Shown here in pieces: positions 39,201-50,729 of a DNA stretch of 64,000 nt (its first letter is position 1; each line of letters begins with the position of its first letter). The stretch spans positions 8,714,001 to 8,778,000 of the forward strand of contig CP141135.1 in assembly GCA_035236585.1 (NCBI GenBank), in the 5' to 3' direction. The notes below the pieces were generated by a model, which saw only the letters and a program-made list of their open reading frames with translations, searched no databases and was not told the origin of the DNA. Source of the DNA: Warburgia ugandensis (Eukaryota; Streptophyta; Magnoliopsida; Canellales; Canellaceae). The position numbers and the translations under genes were made by a program.

Positions 39201-41745
39201 ACATTGTTGATGTGGTGCGACAGTCCATAATTGGCTTCCTGAGCTTCGTTGATCAGTTCTATGTTATGAGGGTCAACTGACAAAAAATCCAGCTGAGGTT
39301 AGAAGGGAGCCTTTGTGCAGCGGTTGAGTTGTTGATATGTGACCTGGAGGTCACATGTTTGAGGCATGGAAACAGCCTCTTGCAAATGCAAGGTAAGGTT
39401 GTGTACTATAGACCCTTTGAAGTCTGCTGATGTGCTGTTTTATATATGTATATTGCTCCTTTATCCCTTTCTCTGATGATATCGGAAAGAATAAAAAGGG
39501 GAGCCCCGGTGCACGAAGCTCCCGCCTATGCGGGGTCCGGGGAAGGGGCGGGCCACAATGGCCTAAAGTAGGCAGCCTTACTTTGCATTTTTGCAAGAGG
39601 CTCATTCCACGCCTTGAACCCGTGATATCGGAAAGAATCTCATTGGTAATTGATATATACTCTACGATTTGCTCACCTGGGCAAAGGATTTTGTTATGGG
39701 CTGTTGCGGTTGCTTTCTGTCTTAAATGCACCTCGTAAGGAAAAAATAATATCCATATTCTTTTGTCTGTTTGCTGTCCTTTTGTAACTTCAATTGTCTG
39801 TCTGGTGAATGTTGCTCAGGGCTTACATTTGTTATTATTTGGTTATAGGAAGATGAACATGATATGGAAATCGACACTGCAACATCTGCTGCACAGGGGT
39901 CCTCTAAGCATTCTCTGGTGGAGCTTGAGATTTACTGCTACCTGCTTGTGTTAATATTTCTGATTGATCAAAAGAAATATGATGAGGTGACATAACTACT
40001 TAAGTTCCATCATCAGCGTTTGTATCCTCCATCTGGCAATTGACATTGTTCACTCTTTTGATTTGACATTTTTTTTTCTTTGCTTGGTTGTCTTTCAGGC
40101 TAAAGCTTGTTCTTCAGCAGGCATTACTCGCATAAAGAGCCTGAATAGGAGAACTGTAGATGTTTTAGCATCTAGGCTGTACTTCTATTACTCGTACAGC
40201 TATGAGCTCACTGGAAATCTCTCTGAAATTCGTGGGTGAGTGATAAACTAGCCTCAAATGAATTGATCATGCATGAAGTGAATAACTATAATGGCTTTCC
40301 ACACCATGTGCCCCCACGCGCGGCCAAAACTAAAATGCCACAATGAGAAGAATTAATTGATCTGTTAAACAGAACTGCAAGATATTGACGAGGTTTTCAT
40401 GCTAATTGAGTTTGATGTCCACTTCTCAGGAACCTTCTTGCCTTGCACAGGATGGCTACATTGCGTCATGACGAGCTGGGACAGGTTTGGTTGTCCATTA
40501 GGAAGTGATTATTTTCTGTCTTAGACTTAGAGTCTAATAACATATGGGAATGGTGCAGGAAACTTTACTTAACTTGCTGCTTCGCAACTACCTTCATTAT
40601 AACTTGTATGATCAGGCAGAGAAGCTGAGGTCAAAGGCCCCTCGGTTTGAAGCACACTCAAACCAGCAGGCAAGACTTCTTTTTGACTTTTCTCAGTACC
40701 AGTTTTTAATCATTGTCATTCCATTTATGTGTTTAATTTTTCTTGATCAAGGGGCATCATGCTCTGTTTCATTGGATTTTTCTTGATTGGGAGTGATCTG
40801 CTTCACTTTGCTTACACAAGAAGTTCCTCGCCATTGGAGTGGGGTTTGTTATTTCTGACCGTGCTAACTGTATAATTTTCTTGTTGCAGTTTTCTCGATA
40901 CTTGTTCTACCTAGGAAAGATTAGGACAATTCAGTTGGAGTATACAGATGCAAAAGAGAGTCTTCTACAAGCTGCTCGCAAGGCTCCTGTGGCAGCCCGG
41001 GGCTTCCGGATTCAGTGCAACAAGTGGGCTGTGATAGTTCGCCTTCTTCTTGGGGAGATTCCAGAGAGGACTGTTTTCATGCAGAAAGGCATGAAGAAGG
41101 CTTTAAGGCCATATTTCGAGCTTACAAACGTGAGTTTTCAGTGAGCTGGGAATAGTTTCACTATACACATGCATTAGCTACTTTCACGAGAGGCTACTGA
41201 TGAGTAAATTTTTTGGTCTGGTGGTCCTTCAGGCTGTTCGGATAGGAGACCTGGAGCTCTTTCGGACTGTTGCAGACAAGTTTTCAGGCACATTCAGTAA
41301 TGATAGGACCCACAATCTCATCGTAAGGCTGCGGCACAATGTCATAAGGACTGGGCTGCGCAACATTAATATTTCTTATTCTCGAATATCATTGTCTGAT
41401 GTTGCCACAAAGTTGCGCCTGGACTCACCCAATCCCGTGGCGGATGCCGAGAGCATAGTTGCCAAGGCTATTCGAGATGGGGCAATTGATGCCACCCTGG
41501 ATCATGCAAATGGTTGGATGGTATCAAAGGAGACTGGAGATTTGTACTCAACAAACGAGCCTCAAATTGCATTCAACTCGAGGGTTGCTTTCTGCCTTAA
41601 CATGCACAATGAGGCTGTTAGAGCACTCCGATTTCCACCTAATTCCAACAAGGAGAAGGAAAGTGCCGAGAAACGGCGGGAAAGGCAACAACAGGAGCAG
41701 GAGCTTGCGAAGCATATTGCAGAGGAAGATGATGATGAGTTTTGA
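36253..41745 (+). CDS. RPN3: 26S proteasome regulatory subunit RPN3 (PSMD3)
   Basis: Eight exons: 36253-36331, 36437-36627, 39849-39986, 40099-40235, 40430-40484, 40559-40669, 40890-41129 and 41233-41745 (TGA). Phases agree throughout and give 487 residues, close to the 488 of plant RPN3. It opens [10 protein letters not shown] and shows [73 protein letters not shown], then the PCI domain ([11 protein letters not shown] to [20 protein letters not shown]) and the acidic end EEDDDEF. RPN3 is a scaffold subunit of the 19S lid. Intron 6 uses a GC donor (CAG/GCAAGA at 40670). Intron 2 is 3.2 kb and carries two SINE fragments. It appears intact. Confidence 0.95.
39306..39420 (+). mobile_element. 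Au-type SINE, 5' part, in RPN3 intron 2
   Basis: The sequence reads GGAGCCTTTGTGCAGCGGTT, then GACCTGGAGGTCACATGTTT (B-box area), GAAACAGCCTCTTGCAAATG and GTACTATAGACCC, the first two thirds of an Au SINE. The GTGCACC tail is missing. No clear target duplication was found. Confidence 0.75.
39493..39622 (-). mobile_element. Au-type SINE, 5'-truncated, in RPN3 intron 2
   Basis: In reverse orientation it contains GGGGAGCCCCGGTGCACGAA, GCGGGGTCCGGGGAAGGGGC and the GCAAGAGGCTCATTCC segment, stopping within the B-box (CTTGAACCCGTGA). It is flanked by a perfect 16-bp duplication TGATATCGGAAAGAAT (39477-39492 and 39623-39638), showing it inserted in truncated form. Its GC-rich, little-mutated tail suggests it is younger than the neighbouring copy. 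Confidence 0.85.
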
Positions 41746-43106
41746 GGCGCAGGTACTGTGGTTCCGGGGACCAATGTTGAAGTCACTGGGATTTCTTTTA
41801 ACTACCGCTGGGATGCTTTTCATTATGATTGATTGAATTTTGCGGGATGGAAGTACCGGTTTTTAAAACTTCTGTTTCTTTTGGGTGTGTTTTCTGATGT
41901 ATTGTTATCTTCATTTTGGATGCTTCTCTCTGAGCCGGCTATGCTTTGGTTATAACGCGCAAGTTACTGGAGCTGGAATGTTACAGAGTGATTCGTGAGG
42001 ATTCTTTCATAACACAGAGAAAACCATAATTGATGTTGATGTCCTGTGGCCATCAATGAGTACGCTCCTCTGTTACAAGGTGGTTAGGGCATCAGAAAAA
42101 TCAATAAAACAAATGGTGCACTGTTGAGGGAATGGCACTAAAAAGAATGGTTTCTGTAGGGAGTTTGATTTCTATATCACAGATATGCCTACTAATGTTG
42201 TTCCAACTTGGCTCTAACCCGAGAGCCACCCCCTTGATAAATGAATAAATACTTTATACTCGAGCTTTATCATGTACTATATAAATGTGGCATAAAATAG
42301 TTAAATTAGAGAAATTAAGATGAGGGAATCCGGTAGAGATGCTAGTTCCCAGACCTCCTGTCACACCAAATTCTTATATTCACATTGGGCTAGAAGTCAC
42401 GAAATTTCTTAGGCTTTATAGTGCTATAACAAACGGTAATCACCACGAATCTTTTTGAGTAGTTCAAAAAGATTGGATGATTATAGGCTCTAGACTTTAG
42501 GCTGTTGTTTCTAACCTGTCCTTTTCTAAGTACAACTTTTTCATCCCTAGATCATTCTGTCTACGTGATTTTTAAACCAATAAACGTCTATGGTTGGAGT
42601 AATAACATGAACGAGTCAAATTATGTAAGGCCAGGATCCAGAAAAAGATATATTTAAACCTGTGATAAAGAGCTTTCATTTAGCATTCCTCTTATAAGAG
42701 TTGGCAGGAGAGAAAAATAAGGATTCAAACGGCTTTAATATGCTAGTATTAGACTTAGCTTTATTTCTTTGAGAAGCTGCCTAAATAGGATATGAAGGTC
42801 CTAATACGTTGTATGACTCTCAGCCAGTACATAGATTATTCTAAGATTGCGGGCGTTCTTTCCATTTTTTATTGTGATAGGCGCTCAAGGGCGTGAGAAG
42901 TTCCCGGCCTATTTTGTTTTTTCTAGGCCATTTTCATGAAAAATTTAGCCATTTTAATGATTCGTTAGAGAAGTTCAAACGCCAGCACTTATTGGCTCCC
43001 CCCAGATTCAACGCTTGTTTTGAATGGCTGTTCTGAAGAGATTCAACTTACACCAGTATAAGAGCACAAGACATCAAAAGACACAGACCATCTCTCACTA
43101 CACATC
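41746..43106. other. RPN3 3' flank and P450 upstream region
   Basis: The first 420 bp is RPN3 3' UTR and flank, repeated at 52628-53046. The segment 42283-42415 is repeated at 54494-54620. The last 70 bp before 43107 is likely the P450 leader. No other gene is seen. Confidence 0.5.
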
Positions 43107-44117
43107 ATGGAGATTCAATTCCCCCCCTTTCCTCTACTCGTTAGTTTCCTTCTTTTTTGGTTCATGGCGATGAAGATAAGAAGAACGTTCAACACCCAAA
43201 AACCAGCTCCAAATTTGCCTCCAGGACCCTCAAGCTTACCCATTATCGGGAGCATTCATCACTTGGTAGGCTCACTACCACACCATTCCCTGTGGCACTT
43301 GGCCAAGAAACATGGACCACTCATGCACATGAAGATCGGCCAGATCTCTACAATCGTCTTCTCCTCTCCTGAAATTGCCCAAGAAATCATGAAGGTTCAT
43401 GATCTTAACTTTGCACAAAGACCGGAGGTGGCAAGTATGCAAGCTTCGACTTATAACTTCACCGACTTGGCCTTTCCTCCATATGGTGACCACTGGAAGC
43501 AACTACGGACAATATGCATTTTAGAGCTCTTGAGCGCCAAGCGCGTGCAATCATTTCACCGAGCGAGGGAAGAAGAGGTATCAAATCTCATTCCATCCAT
43601 TTCATCACCGAACAAATCGGTGGTCAACCTCAGCAAGATGCTCATCTCCTTGACCAACAACATAATATCAAGAGCTGCTTTTGGCAACAAGTGCCCAGAT
43701 CAAGAAAGATTCATATCAGCAACTAGGGTACTATTTGAAGTTGGAGGGGGGCTAACAGTGGCTGATATGTTTCCATCATTCAAATTTTTAAGTGTACTTA
43801 GCGGAACGAAATTTAGGTTACAAAGGAGTCGCCCGGTCCTTGATAAAATATATGACAACATTATCAGAGAACACAGAGAAGAAGGTGGTGCAGGCTAACA
43901 TGGGGGGAAATGAAGAGGACGAGTTAGTTGATGTTTTACTGAGAGTCCAAGACCAAGCCGATCTTGAATTTCCACTCACAATGGAAAACATAAAAACAAT
44001 CATCTTGGTGAGTTTGTTTTCCCATAGACAAATTTTTGAATTTTTGAGGTAGAATTACGTTGTTAGAGTTGTTGTTGTTATTCTGGTTTTGCTCCTCTCA
44101 AAGATGATCGTGGGAAA

Positions 44118-45459
44118 CTCCGCCAATGCCGGTCCCAAGCCCGGATAAAAAAGGAGGAGGGTCTTGCGTCAGGTGCCAGCCGGCAAGGGGGAAGGTGAAG
44201 ATGATTCTATTATTTCTTTCTTACAAATGAATATGCATTTGTATATTAGTTTGTGAGGAAGAAATGAGAATCATCTCCAGCTTCTTAAAAGATGGCAACC
44301 CTTGTATCAGGTAGCCAGAGGGGAAGTTGAAGATGATTCTATTATTTCTTTCTTACAAATAAATATACATTTGTATATTAGTTTGTGAGGGAGAAATGAA
44401 AATCATCTTCAGCTTCTAAAAATATGGCCAACCTTGCGTCAGGTAGCCAGCCGGCAAGGGTGAAGCTGAAGATGATTTTAATGATTTTAATGATTGTAAT
44501 GATTTTCATGATTTTAATGAAAATCATCTTCAGCTTTTAAAACTATGGCAACCCCAACATGACATGAATCGAAATCTGAAATTCGCTCATTCACATTAGT
44601 TATGGATGAGTTAACAAAACATCTGCATGAGGAGATTCCCTGGTGCATGCTATTTGCAGACGATATAGTCCTACTTGATGAGACAAGGGAGGGTGTCAAC
44701 ATAAAGCTAGAGCTATGGAGAGAAGCAGTAGAATCGAAAGGATTTAAAATTAGCCGAACTAAGACAGAATATATGGAATGTAATTTTAGCAAGGAGAGTA
44801 GGAGTGGAGCACCAGTCAAGATTGATAACCAAGAGGTCCCCATGAGAGACCACTTCCGATACTTAGGATCATTGATCCATGAGAGTGGAGAGATTGAGAG
44901 GAGGTTACCCAGAGAATCCAAGCGGGTTGGAACAAATGGAGATGTGCATCGGGGGTTTTATGTGATCGGCGGGTGCCACTCAAACTAAAGGAAAAATTCT
45001 ATAGGATGGCTATAAGGCCGGCCATGCTCTATGGATCAGAGTGTTGGGCAGTTAAGGAACATCATACTCATAGGTGAGTGTTGCGTAAATGAGGATGTTG
45101 AGATGGATGAGTGGTAAGACAAGAAAGGATAGAATTAGAAATGAAAATATTAGAAGAAATTTAGGGATAGCACCAATAGGTAACAAGATGAGGGAGATTA
45201 GACTTAGATGGTTTGGACATGTTCAAAGGAGGCCAACAACGGCACCAGTTAGAAGGAGTGAGGCAATACAAGTTGAAGGTTCTAAAAGGGCAAGGGGAAG
45301 GCCCAAAAGAACGTGGATAGAAGTGGTGAGGAAAGATTTAAAAACTTTGGGACTAAATGAAGCCATGGTATTTAATAGAGTGGAATGGAGGAATAAGATT
45401 CATGTGGCCGACCCCTAATTGGGATAAGGTCTTGATGATGATGATGATGATGATGATGA
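44118..45459 (+). mobile_element. RTE-clade LINE, copy C (internally deleted)
   Basis: Inserted in the P450 intron, with the target duplication AAGATGATCGTGGGA (44101-44115 and 45460-45474) and a (GAT)n tail. It keeps the 5' end and monomers, then jumps at about 44588-44590 from the 5' region (GAAATTCGCTCA) straight to TTCACATTAGTTATGGATGA in the RT domain. About 2.2 kb is missing compared with copy B, including the 69-bp repeats, endonuclease and RT fingers. The remaining RT end and C-terminal block are at 44602-44988 and 45089-45418, separated by a frameshift. Confidence 0.9.
44602..45418 (+). pseudogene. LINE copy C RT end and C-terminal block
   Basis: The remnant opens with [11 protein letters not shown] and [13 protein letters not shown] (FADD box), loses frame near 44900-44990, and resumes with MRMLRWMSGKTRKDR, RWFGHVQRRPTTAP and RGRPKRTWIEVV to the stop just before the GAT tail. 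Copies B and D carry the same segments. Confidence 0.85.
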
Positions 45460-46878
45460 AAGATGATCGTGGGAGGATAGAAGATATATGGTAGTGGTGC
45501 TTGAGATGAAATCAGCTGGGTTGAGATGCTCAAATTTGGCATGAGAATGATGTGACCGAAAATTCAACTTGATAGTGAGCTGAAATGGGATAATTTTAAC
45601 TTACCTCATCTCAGGTAATAATGAGACGAGGAGATGTCACTTCATCTCATGCACTACTATCAGTGATATAGCCCATCTCATCTCATCTTGTGTCAGCTCA
45701 CTTCGTCGTAAACACAAAAACGGGAAGGCTAAGCCATAATTTGACATATATTCAATTACTACATCCAAAACACACAATAAGTAAATTAAAAGGAGAAAAA
45801 AAGGAAAGTACTTCAAAACAAATCAAATAAAAGGAAAATAAAAAAACTAAACTCGACCCATTGTTGCAAATGAAATAGAGCTAAGTTAATTGATTGTTGA
45901 AAGTTATTAATTATCTAGACACCTTAAAAAATGTTAGTGGATCCTTAACAGGAGATGTTTGCGGCAGGAACTGATACCTCATCCACTGTCATGGAATGGG
46001 CCATGGCCAAGCTTATGAAAAATCCAAGAGTCATGAAGAAAGCATAGATAGAAGTGAGAGAGGTTCTTAATAGAAAAGGGAGTACTACGAAGAGCGACAT
46101 TCATGAACTAAGCTATCTAAAACTTGTCATCAAGAAAACTATGAGGTTACATCCTCCATTCCCATTGCTAATTCAAAGAGAATCAATTGAGAGTTGCGAA
46201 ATCAATGGATATGAGATACCAAAGAAGATGAGAGTTTTAGTGAATGCATGGGCAATATCAAGAAATCCAAGACATTGGGAAAACCTGAGGAATTTGAGCT
46301 AGAGAGGTTCTCTCGTATTTAGCTGATTTCAAGGAACAAAATTTTGAATACATACCATTTGGGGCAGGAAAAAGGAGGAGGGTCTGTGTAAGGTGCCAGC
46401 CGGCAGGGGAGAAGTTGAAGATGATTTTATTATTTCTTTCTTACAAATGAATATGCATTTGTATATTAGTTTGTGAGGAAGAAATGAAAATCATCTCCCT
46501 CTTCTTAAATATGGCAACCCTTGTGTCAGGTAGCCAGCCGGCAAGGGTGAAGCTGAAGATGGTTTTGTTATTTCTTTTTTGCTTGCAAATGAATGTATAT
46601 TAGTTTGTAAGGAAGAAATGAAAATCATCTTCAGCTTTTAAGAAATACGGCACCCCAAATATGACATGAATCGAAAACAGACATTCCCTTAAGTTAGGGT
46701 GTTCCCCATAAGCGACGAGCTGCATTGGATCCCGGGTGCGGTAAAAAATAGGCAAGGGCTGCTAGGGCGTTCTCCTAGAAACGACGGGCTACATCGGATC
46801 CTGGGTGTAGTGAAAAATGGGCAAGGGCTGCTAGAGCATCCCCTCGGAAGCAACGCGTTGCATTAGAACCCAGGTGCA

Positions 46879-47970
46879 GTGAAAAGTGGACATGGGTTCA
46901 TACCGTGGAGGTCAAGAAAGACAATAGTAAATAGGGTATCACCAGAACATAAGATTCGTATCGCCACATGGAATATAAGGACACTAACTGGCAAGAGTTT
47001 GGAGTTAGTAGACGCGATGAAACGTAAGAGAGTCAACATTGATTGTATCCAAGAAACCAAGTAGAAAGGGGCTAAAGCAAGAGAAATATATGGGTATAAA
47101 TTATGGTACGTAGGAAAGGAAAATAACAGAAATAGCATAGGAATAATAGTGGATAAGGAATTAAAGGATAAAGTTGTGGATGTTAAAAGAATCAGCGATA
47201 TAATTATAATAATAATAATTTTTCTAGGAGAGCAAATTATAAATGTTATAAGTGCATATGCACCACAAGTAGGGCTACAAGATATAATTAAGAAACAGTT
47301 TTGGGAAGATATGGAGGGAGTCATGCAAGAAATTCCCAACACTGAGCAGATATTTATAGGTGCAGACTTAAACGGCCATGTAGGAAAAGATAAGGAAGGA
47401 TATGATAGAATACACGGTGGATATGGTATAGGTGAACGAAATGAGATGGGGGAGAATATCCTCGATTTTGCTTTGTCATATAACCTATCCATTGCAAATA
47501 CACTCTTTAAGAAGAGGGATGAACATTTAATAACCTTTAAAAGTGGACTTCATAAAAGCCAAATAGACTTTTTTCTACTTAGGAATAATGAACAATCTAC
47601 ATGTAAGGATTATAAGGTGATACCTGGTGAGAGTTTGACCTCACAACATAGGTTAATGGTTATGGATATCCATATCAAAAGATGGAGTAAAAGAACTAAA
47701 CTTAATACACATCCAAAAACTAAGTGGTGGAACTTAAAAGGAGAGAAAATAACCTCCTTCAAAAATAAGTTGATGGTAGAAGGAAAGTGGAACTATGAAA
47801 CAGAAGTAAATACTATGTGGATTAATATGGTTGAGTGCATTAAGAAAGTGGTAAAAGATGTCTTAGGAGTATCTAAAGGTAAAATGGTATTAGCAAAGGA
47901 AACATGGTGGTGGAGTGAAACAGTTCAAAAAGTTATTAAAGAAAAACGAATGCGTTTTAAAACATGGTAG
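46879..47970 (+). pseudogene. LINE copy D endonuclease
   Basis: Of copies A, B and D it keeps the best active site: RIATWNI, CIQET, IGADLNGHVG, QIDFFLLR and SQHRLMVMDI are all present. A TAG directly after the QETK segment (47062-47064) and stops near 47970 (TAG in place of Gln) and 48134 interrupt the frame. The second piece, 47149-47970, is open for 273 codons. Confidence 0.85.
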
Positions 47971-48240
47971 AAGATTAGAAATAATGAAAACTATGAGCAA
48001 TATAAGAATGCTAAAAAGGTTGCTAAGAGAATAGTAAGTGAGGCTAAACTTAAAGCATATGATGAGCTCTACAATAAACTAGGAACAAGAGAAGGTGAGA
48101 AAAATGTATTTAAACTTGCAAAAGTAAGAGAATAGAAGGGTAAAGACTTAGATCATATTAGGTGTATTAGAAGCGATGATCAAAGGGTATTAGTCAAAGA
48201 TGATGCGATCAAACAAAGGTGGGAAACATACTTTCAAAAA

Positions 48241-49802
48241 TTGTTAAATGACAATGGCCCTGAGAATATAGGGATTGAAAATACTATAAATCAAAATAAC
48301 ATTGGATATTATAGGTATGAACGTAGGATTAGAATACCTGAAGTAAAAGAGGCCTTGAAAAAGATGAAATCAGGAAAGGCCATGAGGCCTGATGGTATAC
48401 CAATAGAGGTTTGGAAGCATATGGGAGACATTGGGGTAGTTTGGTTGACCAAGTTGTTTAACAAGATTATAAAATCAAAGAAAATGCCTGATGAGTGGAG
48501 GAAAAGTTCTATTGTACCAATTTATAAGAATAAAAGAAACATACATAGCTGCACTAATTATAGAGGGATCAAACTTATGAGCCACACTATGAAACTTTTT
48601 GAAAGACTGATTGAGAAGCGGCTGCGTCATGAAACAAGTGTATCAGAGAATCAGTTTGGTTTCATGCCTGGGAGGTCTACCATGGAGGCTATTTTCTTAC
48701 TAAGACAATTAGTAGAGAAATATAGGGAAAGGAGGAAAGACCTCTACATGGCTTTATTGATTTAGAGAAAGCTTATGATAGAGTCCCTAGAGAGTTAATA
48801 TGGAGAGTGTTAGGTGGTAAAGGGGTTTCGCAAGGATATATAAACATAATTAAAGATATGTATGAGGGAGTGGTAACAAATGTTAAGACCACTAGTGGTG
48901 TGACTGGTGATTTTCCTGTCACTATAGGATTGCACCAAGGATCGGCATTAAGTCCATACCCTTTCACATTGGTTATGGATGAGCTAACAAAACATTTACA
49001 CGAGGAGATTCCCTGGTGCATGTTATTTGCAGATGATATAGTCTTACTTGATGAGACAAGGGAGGGTGTAAACATAAAGCTAGAATTATGGAGAGAAGCA
49101 TTAGAATTTGAAGGATTTAAAATTAGTCGAACTAAGACAGAATATATGGAATGTAATTTTAGCAAGGAGAGTAGCAGTAGAATACCAGTCAAGATTGATA
49201 ACCAAGAAGTCCCCGTCAAAGACCACTTTCGGTACTTAGGATCAATAATTCATGAGAGTGGAGAGATTGAGAGGGAGGTTATCCAAAGAATTCAAGCAGG
49301 TTGGAACAAATGGAGATATGCATCTGGAGTTTTGTGTGATCGAGGGGTGCCACTCAAACTAAAAGGAAAATTCTATAGGATGGCCATAAGGCCGGCCATG
49401 CTCTATGGATCAGAATGTTGGGCAGTTAAGGAACATCATACTCATAGAATGAGCGTCGCAGAAATGAGGATGTTGAGATGGATGAGTGGTAAGACAAGAA
49501 TAGATAGAATTCGAAATGAAAATATTCAAGGAAATTTAGGGATAGCACCAGTAGGTAATAGGATGAGGGAGACTAGACTTAAATGGTTTAGGGATGTTCA
49601 AAGGAGACCAACAACGACACCAGTTAGAAGAAGTGAGGCAATACAAGTAGAAAGTTTTAAAAGGGCAAGGGGAAGGCCCAAAAGAACGTGGATAGAAGTG
49701 GTGAGGAAAGATTTAAAAACTTTGGGACTAAATGAAGACATGGTATTTAATAGAGTGGAATGGAGGAATAAGATTCATGTGGCCGACCCCAAATTGGGAT
49801 AA
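48241..49802 (+). pseudogene. LINE copy D reverse transcriptase and C-terminal block
   Basis: The RT fingers are open at 48241-48765 ([19 protein letters not shown]). A one-base loss near 48750 breaks the [12 protein letters not shown] block, and the remainder is open for 331 codons from 48807 to 49802, including [24 protein letters not shown] and the whole C-terminal basic region. Only one small indel separates the two parts. Confidence 0.88.
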
Positions 49803-50311
49803 GGTCTTGATGATGATGATGATGACCATTTGGGGCAGGAAGAGGGGGTTGCCCTGGTATTGTGTTTGCACTAGCTACTATTGAGATATTTCTTGCTAGC
49901 CTCCTCTTTTACTTTGATTGGAAACTTCTTGGTGATATGCAACCTGAGGATTTGGACATGAGGGAGGCCTTTGGGATATCTACACCAAGAAAGTCCAGCC
50001 TAAACCTAATTGCTATCCCACATTTTGCTTCTACCACATAATCATAGTATAATATGAGGGAAGAAAATTAAAGTGATTTATGTTCCTAGTTACCTATCCT
50101 TGAATGTTCTAAACAATGCATTAGGTTTCTGGGAGGTGACATTTTTAGATTTATGACATATTTAGTTGTATGGTGTTTGAGTCTTTTTTCTATATCAACA
50201 AACTTGATATATTTAGTTATATGGTGACTGTTTTCAATTTATGATATTATATGGTATCTTAAAAGAATAAAAGGCATGGTCTATTGTCCACTGAAGTTAA
50301 GGACATAGAAA

Positions 50312-50314
<3 letters not shown>

Positions 50315-50395
<81 letters not shown>
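50315..50395. repeat. (CT)n microsatellite
   Basis: About 40 uninterrupted CT units in noncoding DNA. Confidence 0.95.
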
Positions 50396-50397
<2 letters not shown>

Positions 50398-50686
50398 AAA
50401 TCTTACATCTAAAGCAAATACCTAGGAATTTTATTTTTCGAAGTCTTTTCATAGTAAAATGGTTGATTTTTAACAAAAGAGAGGGCTTTGTCTTTTCATC
50501 TAAAGCCTTCCATTTTACTATAAAAAAACTCCAAAAAATGATGCCCGTAGAAATTTTCGTTAGATGTGAGATTTGGTACCCACCCATCCAAATGAATTTG
50601 AAGTGGATGAACATTTTGGATTATGGAAAGTAACCAAAAAGTGTGCCTACACTTTATTATTCTTTTGGTCATTTTGTGCCTCCCCT

Positions 50687-50729
50687 CTGACTGACCCCAA
50701 ATTGGGATAAGGTCTTGATGATGATGATG
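50687..50729 (+). mobile_element. Minimal 43-bp LINE 3'-end insertion
   Basis: GACCCCAAATTGGGATAAGG and the TCTTGATGATGATGATG tail match the last bases of copies B-D. Imperfect 16-bp repeats flank it (ATTTTGTGCCTCCCCT at 50671-50686 and ATTTCGCACCTCCCCT at 50730-50745), which supports a real, extremely 5'-truncated retrotransposition event. Confidence 0.75.

Larger units (their letters stand above)
46371..49824 (+). mobile_element. RTE-clade LINE, copy D
   Basis: This 3454-bp copy sits in P450 exon 2, flanked by the 17-bp duplication ACCATTTGGGGCAGGAA (46354-46370 and 49825-49841), which itself encodes part of the haem-binding loop. It lacks only about the first 30 bp relative to copy B. The 5' monomers, 69-bp repeats (around 46700-46900), endonuclease, RT and C-terminal region are all present. 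Its long duplication is perfect, so it is a recent insertion. Confidence 0.95.
43107..50041 (+). pseudogene. CYP71-type cytochrome P450 pseudogene
   Basis: Exon 1 (43107-44007) has the N-terminal membrane anchor, the hinge LPPGPSSLPIIG and the C-helix GDHWKQLRTIC. A frameshift near 43880-43905 breaks it after NIIREHREE. The intron (44008-45951) holds LINE C. Exon 2 starts at 45952 with the I-helix AAGTDTSS, has a TAG at 46045-46047, and its K-helix reads KKTMR, so the glutamate of the invariant ExxR is lost. A further frameshift follows near 46285 and the PERF region is degenerate (LERF). The haem loop begins at 46354, is interrupted by LINE D (46371-49824), then continues as FGAGRGGCPGIVFALATIEI to TAA at 50039-50041. 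The plain two-exon structure fits CYP71-clan enzymes of specialised metabolism. It is non-functional. Confidence 0.92.

Noticed and set aside
41459-41836. Alternative frame in RPN3 exon 8 (125 codons), also visible in the duplicate
   Set aside because: Overlaps the well-supported RPN3 frame; the resemblance in the duplicate results from its frameshift.
48773-49219. Minus-strand open frame of 148 codons, with counterparts at 5830-6276, 21534-21791 and 44514-44921
   Set aside because: Antisense shadow of the LINE RT domain.
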